Source of the DNA: an uncultured Bacteroidota bacterium
Lineage (GTDB): Bacteria; Bacteroidota; Bacteroidia; Bacteroidales; FEN-979
Assembly (NCBI GenBank): GCA_937900965.1
Contig: CALCGJ010000007.1
Location: 1-53,925 of the forward strand
DNA: 53,925 bases
Reading direction: 5' to 3'
Below, one piece after another: positions 1 to 8,432 of this stretch (position 1 is its first letter; every line of letters starts with the position of its first letter). Below the pieces are notes generated by a model. The model searched no databases and was not told the origin of the DNA. It saw nothing but the letters and a program-made list of their open reading frames with translations. The translations under genes were made by a program, and so were the position numbers.

Positions 1-552
1 GTCAATCCCCATTTTCTTTTCAACACACTGAATAACATCTATTCGATGTCGCAGCTGAAACTGGATAAAACCCCGGATGCCATTCACCGCCTTTCCAACA
101 TGCTCCGGTATGTCCTGTACGATTGCAACGAAAAAAATGTCCCTCTGGAACAGGAGATCAGTTACCTCAGAAGTTATATCGAATTGCAATTGCTGAAGGA
201 TAATAACATTCATAATGTGACCTATGATTTCGAAAAGGCAAATCCGAAGCTGAGGGTTGCACCGCTCCTCTTTATCGCATTTGTAGAGAATAGCTTTAAG
301 CACAGCCATATTGAGGACACCGGTCAATCCTGGATCAGAATCATCTTGAAGACAGATGGCAACCGGATCAATTTCCGGTGCGAAAACTCATTGCCTGACA
401 ACCAGATTGCAAAAGATACGACTCCCGGAATTGGGTTGGAGAATGTCAAACGTCGGTTGGAACTTCTTTATCCCGAAAGGCATCATCTGGTCATTGAAGA
501 GGGAAAAGAGGTCTATTCTGTTACACTCATTTTGGAAGCTGATGAAGATTAA
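1..552 (+). CDS. LytS-type sensor histidine kinase, C-terminal part (5' end outside window)
   Basis: The reading frame is open from base 1, so the gene starts upstream of the window; the ATG at 46 is internal. The visible 183 codons carry the His_kinase (LytS/YehU) phosphoacceptor motif NPHFLFNTLN, with the histidine at residue 4 of the fragment. An ATPase domain follows, with an N box (FVENSFKHS) and a G box (PGIGLENVKRRL). Kinases of this family sit in the membrane and phosphorylate LytTR regulators. The stop codon overlaps the start of the LytTR regulator gene by 11 nt, so the two are translationally coupled partners. The sensor domain and signal cannot be inferred from this fragment. Confidence 0.93.
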   Translation, partial: VNPHFLFNTLNNIYSMSQLKLDKTPDAIHRLSNMLRYVLYDCNEKNVPLEQEISYLRSYIELQLLKDNNIHNVTYDFEKANPKLRVAPLLFIAFVENSFKHSHIEDTGQSWIRIILKTDGNRINFRCENSLPDNQIAKDTTPGIGLENVKRRLELLYPERHHLVIEEGKEVYSVTLILEADED

Positions 553-1261
553 TTGCCTGATCGTCGACGATGAACAATATGCACGGAAGCTTCTGGCAGG
601 ATACGTGGATAAGATCCCTCATCTCCACCTTTCCGGGGAGGCAAAAAATGCCATGGAAGCGATGCAGTTCCTTCAGGAGGCCCATGTTGACCTGATGTTC
701 CTTGATATCCAGATGCCTGATCTTACCGGGCTCGAGCTGATGAAGAGCCTCCATGCCAGGCCTGTAGTCATATTTACCACGGCATATAAGGAGTATGCCA
801 TTGATGGATACCAGCTGGATGTGATCGACTACATGCTAAAACCCATCTCCTTTGAGCGATTTGTCCAGGGAGTAAATAAAGCAGCAGAGATGATTCGATT
901 GAAATCCTTGAAACTAGAACCCGACACCTCTCCCCCGGCGAATGAAATCAAAGAACCTAAATTCATCACACTCAAAGCAGATTATAAGATCTATAAAGTT
1001 AAACTGGATGAAATTCTCTACATCGAGGGATTAAAAGAGTATGTTACTTACTATACAACCCAACGCAAATACGTTGTGTTGGAATCGCTTCACAAACTGG
1101 AACAATCACTCCCTTCGCAATTCCTTCGGGTACATAAATCATATATCGTCAATACCGAACACATTGTGGCCCTCAACGGAAACCAGATCGAGATGGACAA
1201 AACGCGAATTCCCATAGGCAAAACTTATGCTGATCAAGTGAAAGGGAGGTTATTCAATTAA
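542..1261 (+). CDS. LytTR-family response regulator
   Basis: This is a 239-residue regulator. The receiver domain (about residues 1-120) has the acidic pair in VDDEQ, phosphoacceptor D55 in FLDIQMP, and the conserved T and K in FTTAY and MLKPI. A LytTR DNA-binding domain follows (about 140-239; IYKVKLDEILYIEG, FLRVHKSYIVN). I chose the ATG at 542 because the receiver begins there (MKINCLIVDDE) and overlaps the kinase stop; an earlier in-frame start would run through the kinase gene. The cognate kinase is the gene immediately upstream. Target genes are unknown; members of the family bind direct repeats upstream of promoters. Confidence 0.95.
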   Translation: MKINCLIVDDEQYARKLLAGYVDKIPHLHLSGEAKNAMEAMQFLQEAHVDLMFLDIQMPDLTGLELMKSLHARPVVIFTTAYKEYAIDGYQLDVIDYMLKPISFERFVQGVNKAAEMIRLKSLKLEPDTSPPANEIKEPKFITLKADYKIYKVKLDEILYIEGLKEYVTYYTTQRKYVVLESLHKLEQSLPSQFLRVHKSYIVNTEHIVALNGNQIEMDKTRIPIGKTYADQVKGRLFN

Positions 1262-1301
1262 TAGAAATTTGTGTAAAACCATCAGTAATCAATCTATCTT
1301 C

Positions 1302-2162
1302 ATGAAAATAGCATTCACCGCAGTGAGCGGACAGTTAGGCCGGACTATTGCAAACTGCGCCATAGAAAAATTTGGCAGAGAGAATGTCATTGGGACTGCC
1401 CGAACTCCCGAAAAAGTGAAAGATCCCGGCATTGAGGTCAGGAAAGCAAGTTATGACTACCAGGAGGAGTTTGCCGAGGCACTGAAAGGGATCGATGTTG
1501 TAGTACTTATCTCAGGTATGGCTGCTCCGGATCAACGAATCATCCAGCATCGGAATGTGATTGATGCAGCAAAAGAAGCCGGAGCACGAAAGATCATCTA
1601 CACCAGCATCATTGGAAAAGATGGGAATTCGACTTTTGATGCCATTGTACAGAGCAATCGCCAAACCGAACAGGATATTTTGGAAAGCGGCCTGGAGTGG
1701 GCCATCGGAAGGAACGGATTATACCTGGAACCGGATATTGAATACCTTGACAATTATGTAAAAGAGGGCAAGATCACCAATTGTGCCGGTGATGGGAAAT
1801 GTTCGTATACATCACGTGATGAGCTGGCAACAGCATACACGTCAATGATTGGAGATGATTCCCTCAATGGCAGGATATACAACCTGGCAGGAGAAGCGAT
1901 TACACAGCAACAACTTGCAGAACTCTTCAATGAGGCGTTTAGCACTGATCTTCAGTATGTTCCAATAAGCGTTGACGAGTACCTAAGGTTTCAGGTAGAG
2001 CACAATGGTGAATTCTTAGGGCCCATCATCGCCGGGATCTATCAAAAGATCCGGAATGGAGAATTTGATATTAAATCAGATTTCGAGGCTGTAACCGGAA
2101 GAGCCCATAAGAGTGTGAGGGAAATATGCAGTGAGGGACGAGGGATAAAGAAAGCGAATTAA
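1302..2162 (+). CDS. NmrA/QorB-like NAD(P)-dependent reductase
   Basis: This 286-residue atypical short-chain dehydrogenase has the length of the QorB (YtfG) quinone oxidoreductase group. The N terminus is a Rossmann dinucleotide-binding segment (MKIAFTAVSGQLGRTI), followed by the family segments VVVLISG and IIYTSIIG. The NAD(P)-binding glycine motif is partly relaxed (TAVSGQLG instead of TGATGQLG). I prefer the ATG at 1302 to the upstream non-ATG start because the Rossmann fold begins at once. It probably reduces quinones or senses NADPH; the substrate cannot be read from sequence. It follows the LytTR gene by 40 bp but need not share its function. Confidence 0.85.
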   Translation: MKIAFTAVSGQLGRTIANCAIEKFGRENVIGTARTPEKVKDPGIEVRKASYDYQEEFAEALKGIDVVVLISGMAAPDQRIIQHRNVIDAAKEAGARKIIYTSIIGKDGNSTFDAIVQSNRQTEQDILESGLEWAIGRNGLYLEPDIEYLDNYVKEGKITNCAGDGKCSYTSRDELATAYTSMIGDDSLNGRIYNLAGEAITQQQLAELFNEAFSTDLQYVPISVDEYLRFQVEHNGEFLGPIIAGIYQKIRNGEFDIKSDFEAVTGRAHKSVREICSEGRGIKKAN

Positions 2163-2169
2163 AGACTTA

Positions 2170-2190
2170 CTGCCAACTGCCAACTGCCCA
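2170..2190. repeat. Heptamer array, CTGCCAA type
   Basis: Three tandem copies of the 7-mer CTGCCAA (the last is CTGCCCA) lie 8 bp after the stop of the NmrA-like gene. The same word recurs, translated, inside valS near 31735-31758. Confidence 0.8.
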
Positions 2191-2223
2191 CTCCTCACCT
2201 TTCACCACTCGCAAACGTCCCCC

Positions 2224-2254
2224 TTGTATGTTAGTTTGAAGTATTGTAACTTTG
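2224..2254 (+). promoter_or_regulatory. Putative Bacteroidota promoter (TTG-N20-TAACTTTG)
   Basis: TTG at 2224-2226 and TAACTTTG at 2247-2254 are separated by 20 nt, which fits the Bacteroidota -33/-7 consensus. The promoter lies 22 nt before the ATG of the T9SS protein gene. Confidence 0.5.
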
Positions 2255-2275
2255 ATTATTCCTAAACCCTCCCCC

Positions 2276-4336
2276 ATGACAACCAATCGCCTCCTGGCAG
2301 GATCTCTGATGATGGTCCTCCTATCCCTCACCGGGTTTTCCCAATGGAGCACCAGCCCGGTTGTGAACAACCAGGTCACCTTTATGCCGGGTGATCAAAC
2401 TCAGTGCTATGTAGCTACCCATCCCAATGGGAACACATATATCAGCTGGTTTTCGGCCGAAACAGGAGGCATGTACTATCCTCGGATCCAGCTTTTTAAT
2501 GTAGAAGGAAATCAGCTATGGAGCAATGATGGAATCATGGTTAGCAACCACCCATCGATGACCTGGATCACCGATTATGACATGAAAGTTTCTTCCGATG
2601 GAGCCTGCATCATCGCTTTTCAGGATACACGAACAGGAAATAACGATGCATTTATCTATAAAATCTCCGACACAGGGGAGTTTCTCTGGGGCGACGATGG
2701 GACCCAACTCTCCAACGATGTCCACTTCGATGCTGACCCGAAATTGCTGGCGACAGACGACGGAGGAGCCTATGTAGCCTGGCCAAAAGCAGTAGATAAT
2801 GGTGACAGCAAGGTGATCGTTCAGCGCATTACGGCATCCGGGCAAAAAGCATGGACCAATGACCTGGAACTTGGCGAAGCGGGATTTGATTATGCATGGC
2901 CTCAAATCGTCCCAGATGGCGAAAATGGGTTTATCCTTACCTGGTATAAGGAGTGGGGACCTTACTGGGCTCCCAACCGAAACATCCTGGCGCAAAAATT
3001 TGATGTAAACGGCAATGCCATATGGGCCTCTCCGGCAATTCTCTTCACCGGCGGCATCATTCCCCTCTATATTCACCAGATCGCTGTAGCCGATGGAGAT
3101 GGAGGAGCCTGGACCTGCTGGTATTACGAACAAACGGCCAGTCACCTGAGCACCTTTGTCCAACATGTGGATGAAGACGGAACAGTCGCTTTTCCTACCG
3201 GCGGTCTTGAAGCCACCACCAACATGGCCACTCTCTCACTGGAACCAGCGATTTGCTCCAATGAAGAGACCCAGGATCTGTATATCTGTTGGAGAGAAAC
3301 CAATACCAACCAATCGCAGTTTGGACTGTTCGGCCAACGTATTGACCTCTCCGGAAGCCGCTTATGGGGGAACAATGGCAAGCAGTTTGTCGCGGTTGGC
3401 TCCCAGAATCCCATCCTGATCAACCTCTCCCCTCTTGGTTCGGGCGGCGTGGTATCCTATATTTACGATGCCGCCAGCGGAACAAACGGAGCAGTCAGAT
3501 CCATCCGGTTCGACGACGCAGGCAGTCAGGTTTGGACAACCAGCCCGGTGGATGTATCATCCGTGGCGAGCCCCAAAGGGAAACTGGATGCTGGTGATTT
3601 CCTGAGCGGACAAATGGTTGTTGCCTGGGCCGACGGCCGCACCGGGAACAGCGATATCTTCGCTCAAAATGTTACTGAAGATGGAACCCTCGGGCCACTC
3701 TCCTTTGAAATCACCGTTACCCCCGACACCCTGTTCTTCCTTACTCCTGAATCCGTCATGTATGGTCTCCCTTTTACGATAACAAATACAGGTGCCAGCC
3801 CGGTAGATATCCTCTACATTCAACCAGACGGAGCACCTGTTGGACCTTTCGCCTTTTGGTATATTGCCCCCTCCATACCCTCCTACCCTGTCACACTCGA
3901 TGCTGGTGAAGATCTGACGGAGACAGTTCACTGGATTGTTTTCGACAACTATCCGTCAACCACTATTTTTGATACTCTTGAGATCCATACTGCTTCAGAC
4001 ACAATCAACCTGATTATTGCAGTCGATTCTACATTTATCACGATTGGGAAAGAAGAATTACAAGTGTCCGGGATGACCCTGTTCCCGAACCCGTTCTCAC
4101 TGGAAACAACATTGTCATTCGACGTTACCAGTCAGTCCCAGGTACAGGTGACCATCTTCAACTCACAGATGCAAACCATTAAAACCCTGGTTGACCAGAA
4201 TCTGCCATCAGGTTTGGTTCAACTAACCTGGGATGGCACAGATGAAGCAGGCAGGTTCCAACCACCCGGAATTTATTTTATAACGATTCAAACAGAAGAT
4301 GGTGCGATCTCCAGAAAACTTATCAGGATCCAATAA
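2276..4336 (+). CDS. T9SS-exported protein with beta-propeller-like repeats, function unknown
   Basis: This 686-residue secreted protein begins with a signal peptide (about residues 1-22, hydrophobic LLAGSLMMVLLSLTGFSQ). Residues about 25-470 contain repeated segments of the kind 'W..DG...S.....D..P.....DGG..V.W.D.R', typical of propeller-like or lipocalin-free beta-repeat proteins in Bacteroidota. A beta-sandwich linker follows. The last ~80 residues are a type A T9SS sorting domain (LFPNPFS ... GIYFITIQTEDGAISRKLIRI), which directs export and surface anchoring or release. The ATG at 2276 is chosen because it starts the signal peptide; the longer frame adds eight residues from a non-ATG codon. 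No catalytic motif was recognised. Confidence 0.85.
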   Translation: MTTNRLLAGSLMMVLLSLTGFSQWSTSPVVNNQVTFMPGDQTQCYVATHPNGNTYISWFSAETGGMYYPRIQLFNVEGNQLWSNDGIMVSNHPSMTWITDYDMKVSSDGACIIAFQDTRTGNNDAFIYKISDTGEFLWGDDGTQLSNDVHFDADPKLLATDDGGAYVAWPKAVDNGDSKVIVQRITASGQKAWTNDLELGEAGFDYAWPQIVPDGENGFILTWYKEWGPYWAPNRNILAQKFDVNGNAIWASPAILFTGGIIPLYIHQIAVADGDGGAWTCWYYEQTASHLSTFVQHVDEDGTVAFPTGGLEATTNMATLSLEPAICSNEETQDLYICWRETNTNQSQFGLFGQRIDLSGSRLWGNNGKQFVAVGSQNPILINLSPLGSGGVVSYIYDAASGTNGAVRSIRFDDAGSQVWTTSPVDVSSVASPKGKLDAGDFLSGQMVVAWADGRTGNSDIFAQNVTEDGTLGPLSFEITVTPDTLFFLTPESVMYGLPFTITNTGASPVDILYIQPDGAPVGPFAFWYIAPSIPSYPVTLDAGEDLTETVHWIVFDNYPSTTIFDTLEIHTASDTINLIIAVDSTFITIGKEELQVSGMTLFPNPFSLETTLSFDVTSQSQVQVTIFNSQMQTIKTLVDQNLPSGLVQLTWDGTDEAGRFQPPGIYFITIQTEDGAISRKLIRIQ

Positions 4337-4338
4337 AA

Positions 4339-4391
4339 GCTGGTGAACTTGTGAACTGGTGAGCTGGCGAGTTTGTGAGTTGGTGAGTCTG
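4339..4391. repeat. Nonamer array, GTGAACTGG type
   Basis: Degenerate 9-mer units (GTGAACTTG, GTGAACTGG, GTGAGCTGG, GTGAGTTGG) start two bases after the TAA of the T9SS protein gene. The same word family occurs after rsmE (28391) and after the DUF4159 gene (29201). Confidence 0.8.
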
Positions 4392-4426
4392 GACTCCCAT
4401 CCTTTCATTCCTGCATTCCTTCTTGC

Positions 4427-4792
4427 CTATATTCTCTCAAGTGAATCAGCTTCCAACGTCCTTTCGTTCTTCAGATCACCTGTATTCACATTTCCGGCTG
4501 TGACGAACATCATCAGCTCTACCTCATCCTTAGCCACCGGCCTGTGAAGTTTACCCTTTGGAACGATAAGAAATTCACCCTCTTCCAAAGCGACCTGTTC
4601 TTCCTTGAAGTCCAGGATCAACGAACCTTTGATCACTAGGAACATCTCATCTTCATGATCGTGCTTATGGAAAGGAAACTCCCCTTTGACCTTGACCAAC
4701 CGGATCTGCTGATCGTTCAACTCCCCGGCTACCCTTGGATTCCAATGGTCGGTTATCAGGCTTAGTTTTTCGGCAATATTGACTTTTTTCAT
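4427..4792 (-). CDS. Cupin-domain protein
   Basis: This is a 121-residue single-domain cupin. The first cupin motif is visible as FHKHDHEDEMFLVIKG (residues about 41-56) and the second as GEFLIVPKGKLHRPVA, giving the usual His/His/Glu/His metal site of small mannose-6-phosphate isomerase-like cupins. It is a cytosolic protein with no signal peptide. Its substrate is unknown; such proteins range from isomerases to sensors. It is transcribed alone, pointing away from the SDR gene at 5011. Confidence 0.85.
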   Translation of the reverse strand: MKKVNIAEKLSLITDHWNPRVAGELNDQQIRLVKVKGEFPFHKHDHEDEMFLVIKGSLILDFKEEQVALEEGEFLIVPKGKLHRPVAKDEVELMMFVTAGNVNTGDLKNERTLEADSLERI

Positions 4793-4830
4793 CCTTTGAA
4801 ATTACAATTTCTTGACATTTCTTGAAATGG

Positions 4831-4898
4831 AACACTGATTACACTGAAAACACAGATTTACACAGATTTCTGTGTCCTGTGCCTTGTGTCCTGCGCAT
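4831..4898. repeat. Word-like repeats with an ACACAGA/TCTGTGT palindrome
   Basis: The spacer between the cupin and SDR genes holds ACACTGA-type words, a perfect 7-bp inverted repeat with a 2-nt loop (4860-4875), and then TGTGTCCTG-type words. It has no coding potential. I cannot tell whether the palindrome is an operator. Confidence 0.5.
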
Positions 4899-4970
4899 TT
4901 ACCAGATCGGTAAAGATAATCTTTTTACATTGTGAACTTATTAACATGCAGAAATATAGATATTTGAGTC

Positions 4971-4986
4971 TATATTTGTATCTTTG
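4971..4986 (+). promoter_or_regulatory. Two overlapping -7 like elements (TATATTTG, TATCTTTG)
   Basis: Two back-to-back TAnnTTTG matches sit 25-33 nt before the TTG start of the SDR gene. No well-placed -33 element was found. Confidence 0.4.
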
Positions 4987-5010
4987 ATTTAAGAAACCAA
5001 CCATTTAACC

Positions 5011-6477
5011 TTGAAGATCCTCCTTACCGGCGCTACCGGATATATAGGGAAAAGACTGTTACCTGTCCTGATGGAAAACGGCCATGAGGTGGTTTGTTGT
5101 GTCAGGGATAAAACAAGGATGGTGGTTGACCCTGACTGGGCAGACAGGATTGAGGTGATTGAAGTTGACTTCCTCCGGAAATCATCCCTGACAGCAATTC
5201 CTATAGATATTGAAGGAGCCTTCTACCTGATCCACTCCATGACCTCCACAGCCAAAGGGTTTGATCTGGCCGAAGCTATATCTGCGCACAACTTCAAAGA
5301 TCGCATGAACACAACGAAGGTTAAACATGTGGTTTACCTGAGTGGAATCGCCAATGATCCCAAACTCTCCAAACACCTCTCATCGAGGAGAAACGTAGAG
5401 GATATCCTTGCCTCCGGCAATTACAAATTTACTACCCTGAGAGCCGGAATTATCATAGGTTCAGGGAGCTCCTCCTTCGAGATCATTCGGAACCTGGTGG
5501 AGAAACTTCCGGTAATGATAGGCCCACTCTGGTTATTGACCCGTTCACAACCTATTGCCATCAGGGACGTGATTTATTGCCTTGATAAAGTCCTGTTTAA
5601 AGAGGAGTGTTTCAACAGAAATTACGATATTGGAGGTCCGGATGTTATGACATACAAGGAGATGCTTGTGGAACTGGGTCGGATCCGTGGGTTGAAACGT
5701 CGTGTTTATGCTTTACCTGTATTATTTCCCAAACTTTCATCCGTCTGGCTATTCCTTTTTACACCTGCTTCATATCCTTTGGCCTGCCACCTGGTTAATA
5801 GTATGCAAGTTGAGGTAGTGGCCCGTAATGACAGGTTACACAGGCTACTGGGAGTATGTCCCATGACATTTTATGAGGCCGTGGAAGATGCATTTGTCAA
5901 CATCCGGCAAAATTCAATCATCTCCAGCTGGACAGATGCTATGACACGGGGAAGGATAGGTCCCAATCTCTCAAAATACATCGAGATCCCCAGCCATGGA
6001 TGCTTTGAAGACATCCGATCCATAGAAATTAGTGATATCGAACTCGTCACAACCCGGATCTGGTCGATTGGTGGAGAAAAAGGATGGTATTACGCAAACT
6101 GGCTCTGGAAACTCAGAGGGATGACCGACAGGCTGATCGGCGGAGTGGGATTGATTCGCGGACGCCGGTCTGTTAATCGTATTTATGCCGGCGATACCCT
6201 GGACTGCTGGCGTGTGCTGGTTGCGGATAAAGAGAAGCACAGGTTGCTGCTCTATTCCGAAATGAAGCTACCGGGGGAAGTATGGCTCGAGTTCAGAATT
6301 ACAAACAACACCCTCACCCAAACCGCCACATTCAGACCCAAAGGACTCTCCGGCAGGCTTTACTGGTACATTCTCATGCCTTTCCATCTCTCTGTTTTTA
6401 AAGGGATGATCCGGAAGCTGGCGAAGGACGAAGGACGATGGACGAAGGACGAGGGACGAAGGATGTTAGATGTTTGA
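5011..6477 (+). CDS. YbjT-like SDR oxidoreductase with DUF2867 domain
   Basis: This 488-residue protein has an N-terminal atypical SDR domain (NAD(P)-binding LLTGATGYIGKRLLP, residues 3-17; YLSG and TTLRAGIIIGSGSSSFE further on). A C-terminal DUF2867 domain follows (about residues 320-465). The architecture and length match E. coli YbjT (about 476 aa). The start is a TTG: an in-frame stop lies at 4990-4992 and no ATG lies between. The final ~15 residues (KDEGRWTKDEGRRM) are a translation of a GAAGGAC heptamer array at 6423-6464, so the tail is repeat-derived rather than part of the family fold. The substrate is unknown. Confidence 0.88.
   Translation: MKILLTGATGYIGKRLLPVLMENGHEVVCCVRDKTRMVVDPDWADRIEVIEVDFLRKSSLTAIPIDIEGAFYLIHSMTSTAKGFDLAEAISAHNFKDRMNTTKVKHVVYLSGIANDPKLSKHLSSRRNVEDILASGNYKFTTLRAGIIIGSGSSSFEIIRNLVEKLPVMIGPLWLLTRSQPIAIRDVIYCLDKVLFKEECFNRNYDIGGPDVMTYKEMLVELGRIRGLKRRVYALPVLFPKLSSVWLFLFTPASYPLACHLVNSMQVEVVARNDRLHRLLGVCPMTFYEAVEDAFVNIRQNSIISSWTDAMTRGRIGPNLSKYIEIPSHGCFEDIRSIEISDIELVTTRIWSIGGEKGWYYANWLWKLRGMTDRLIGGVGLIRGRRSVNRIYAGDTLDCWRVLVADKEKHRLLLYSEMKLPGEVWLEFRITNNTLTQTATFRPKGLSGRLYWYILMPFHLSVFKGMIRKLAKDEGRWTKDEGRRMLDV
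6423..6464. repeat. Heptamer array GAAGGAC x6, translated at the SDR C terminus
   Basis: Six tandem heptamers (GAAGGAC, GAAGGAC, GATGGAC, GAAGGAC, GAGGGAC, GAAGGAT) lie just inside the stop codon of the SDR gene and are read in frame. Confidence 0.9.
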
Positions 6478-6506
6478 GGATTTTCCATAATTTCGTATTT
6501 CATTTT

Positions 6507-6565
6507 CACATCACCACATCACCACATCACCACATCACCACACCACCATATCACCATATCACCAC
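6507..6565. repeat. Nonamer array CATCACCA(C/T) abutting a start codon
   Basis: About six and a half 9-mers of the CACATCACC type run right up to the ATG at 6566. They displace any recognisable Shine-Dalgarno sequence. Confidence 0.9.
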
Positions 6566-7798
6566 ATGAACTTAGACATTCCCTTCGTCCGAAGTCATTT
6601 CCCCGCCCTTCAGAACGACTTCATCTTCATGGACAACGCTGGCGGATCACAGGTATTGGAATCAGTTATTGATCGCACAGCCGATTTCTTCCGCAACTAC
6701 TATGTCCAGCTGGGAGCCTCCTACCAGGTTTCGGAGCGGGCTGGAAGCCTTTTAGACAAAACCATCAGCGAGCTGGCCGAATTTATCCATGCCCGGAACC
6801 CGAAAGAGATAGTGGTCGGCCCCTCAACCTCCATGTTACTCCGAATCCTGAGTATCTGCATCAGCCGCGAATGGAAGCCTGGAGATGAGGTGATCGTCAC
6901 CAACTCCGACCACGAAGCCAATGTCAGTTGCTGGACAGACCTTGAGCAAAAAGGAATCGTGATTAAGACCTGGAAGATCAATCCTGAAACATTGCGGTTT
7001 GAAATGCATGATCTCGAGAAGTTACTCTCTGACAGAACCAGGCTGGTTGCAATGGTACATATCTCTAACATCCTTGGAACAATCAATCCCATCAAGGAGG
7101 TGGCAGCATTGGTTCATCAGGCCGGGGCCCTTTTCTGTGTTGATGGCGTTGCCGCAGTCCCGCACAGGCTGATCGATGTGCAGGAGTGTGACGCCGACTT
7201 CTATGTGTTCAGCACCTACAAACTATTTGGTCCGCACCTGGCGGTCTTATACGGAAAATTAGACCTGCTGCTTGAAATGGATGGCATCAATCACTATTTT
7301 TTCACCAAAGAGGATGTCCCCTGCAAATTTCAACCGGGAAATGTCAATTATGAACTCACTTTTAGCCTGGGAGCCATTCCTGCCTATTTTTCCAGGTTGC
7401 ATGATCATCACTTCCCTGATGACACATCAAACGATTGCCGGAACAAATACCGCCGGAGTTATGATCTGATTGCCGGGTATGAAGAGCAACTGGCTGATAA
7501 ATTGATTCGGTACCTGGAAACAAAATCCGTGATCAGGATTATTGGGGAGAAGAGCGGAAGCAGGGAAATAAGAGTGCCCACGGTCTCATTCGTGCACGAC
7601 CAGTGCAGAAGTTCCGAGGTTGTTTCCCGGGTAGACCCATACCGGATCGGCATCCGCTACGGCGACTTCTATGCGAAAAAGATCATTCATGACCTTGGGC
7701 TCGATGAAAAGGATGGTGTTATCCGGGTCAGTCTGGTGCATTATAATTCCATGGATGAGGTATTTCGGTTGATTGAGGTGCTGGAAAAGGTATTGTGA
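6566..7798 (+). CDS. Class V aminotransferase / cysteine desulfurase-like protein
   Basis: This is a 410-residue PLP enzyme of fold type I, class V. The N-terminal FIFMDNAGGSQ is the substrate-binding entry motif. HEANVSCW resembles the SufS/CsdA 'HHANIVPW' segment, and the Schiff-base lysine is K219 in STYKLFGPH. The active-site loop cysteine typical of true SufS proteins is not obvious, so it may be a CsdA-like relative with another role (desulfurase, lyase or epimerase). The ATG at 6566 lies directly after a nonamer array with no visible ribosome binding site, yet the fold begins within a few residues, so the start is likely correct. It appears monocistronic. Confidence 0.85.
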   Translation: MNLDIPFVRSHFPALQNDFIFMDNAGGSQVLESVIDRTADFFRNYYVQLGASYQVSERAGSLLDKTISELAEFIHARNPKEIVVGPSTSMLLRILSICISREWKPGDEVIVTNSDHEANVSCWTDLEQKGIVIKTWKINPETLRFEMHDLEKLLSDRTRLVAMVHISNILGTINPIKEVAALVHQAGALFCVDGVAAVPHRLIDVQECDADFYVFSTYKLFGPHLAVLYGKLDLLLEMDGINHYFFTKEDVPCKFQPGNVNYELTFSLGAIPAYFSRLHDHHFPDDTSNDCRNKYRRSYDLIAGYEEQLADKLIRYLETKSVIRIIGEKSGSREIRVPTVSFVHDQCRSSEVVSRVDPYRIGIRYGDFYAKKIIHDLGLDEKDGVIRVSLVHYNSMDEVFRLIEVLEKVL

Positions 7799-7817
7799 CC
7801 GGAGGAGTTTCCGACAC

Positions 7818-7847
7818 AAAAAAGAACCCGCCTTTCCCGGCGGGTTC
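7818..7847 (-). terminator. Rho-independent terminator of the small secreted protein gene
   Basis: A perfect 9-bp stem GAACCCGCC/GGCGGGTTC (7824-7832 with 7839-7847, 6-nt loop) is followed on the minus strand by six T's. It lies 54 bp after the stop of the minus gene ending at 7901. Confidence 0.9.
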
Positions 7848-7900
7848 CAAACGATTGACCAACCTGATCAATCCTGATGTACTCTACCAATCAATCCAGA

Positions 7901-8206
7901 TCAGTTAGAGGGGGCCCAAGTCGGCTTGTTGCGGAAAAACTCCACCCATCCTTCACGTGTCCCACGAATCTTAATCGTTCTAAACCTGTACTTTACAGTA
8001 CCAACGTATAGGCCAGGCTGTTCAACTCGCAGTAAAGCCGGTGTCAGTTGCTGATACATGGCACAAACCAATCCTGGATTAGTCAGAGCCTGCTCAAGCG
8101 TAATCTTGATAACATTATCCTTCGACGGATGAGTTGGCTTCTCTGCAAAACTCATAAAGGCAAAGGAAACGATTGTTGCAATCAGTACTAATTTTAAAGC
8201 TTTCAT
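7901..8206 (-). CDS. Small secreted protein, unknown function
   Basis: This is a 101-residue protein with a clear signal peptide (about 21 residues, LVLIATIVSFAFMSFA). The mature basic domain of about 80 residues contains ITLEQALTNPGLVCAMYQQL and a C-terminal Y/F-rich beta segment (GLYVGTVKYRFRTIKIRGTREGW). I do not recognise the family. A GGAGG ribosome binding site lies 7 nt before the ATG, and the gene ends in a strong terminator. Its control region (8256-8322) is nearly duplicated in front of the next minus-strand peptide gene, with identical spacing, so both are probably controlled by the same factor. The divergent LuxR regulator is a candidate. Confidence 0.8.
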   Translation of the reverse strand: MKALKLVLIATIVSFAFMSFAEKPTHPSKDNVIKITLEQALTNPGLVCAMYQQLTPALLRVEQPGLYVGTVKYRFRTIKIRGTREGWVEFFRNKPTWAPSN

Positions 8207-8255
8207 AATAACCTCCGTGTTTTAATTAATAATTGGTTTCAAAATCTTTATGATC

Positions 8256-8322
8256 CAAAAGTATTCCGGTTTGTCTTCTGAAACGTGGCTGGAAATGGCT
8301 ATATGTTTTTTTAGTGGTTTTC
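8256..8322 (-). promoter_or_regulatory. Promoter and upstream box of the small secreted protein gene
   Basis: On the minus strand, GAAAACCACTAAAAAAA (8322-8306) is followed by a CCGG-preceded -7 element TACTTTTG (8263-8256). The box and the -7 element start exactly 50 nt apart. The same arrangement precedes the 30-aa peptide gene, with interior matches (ATAG, TTT, GCCA, CCGG). Confidence 0.75.
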
Positions 8323-8351
8323 AGGGATACAGCTTATCTGTGGGGATTTAC

Positions 8352-8387
8352 ACATAAAGAGGCTGTCTCAGATGATGAGACAACCTC
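8352..8387 (-). terminator. Hairpin terminator after the 30-aa peptide gene
   Basis: A 12-bp stem (one G-U pair on the minus strand; 8359-8370 with 8376-8387, 5-nt loop) is followed by a short T-rich stretch. It lies 46 bp past the peptide stop. Confidence 0.65.
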
Positions 8388-8432
8388 CCCCAGTTTTGCA
8401 TTTGTTTACCAACCCGATTCTGAATATTGCCC

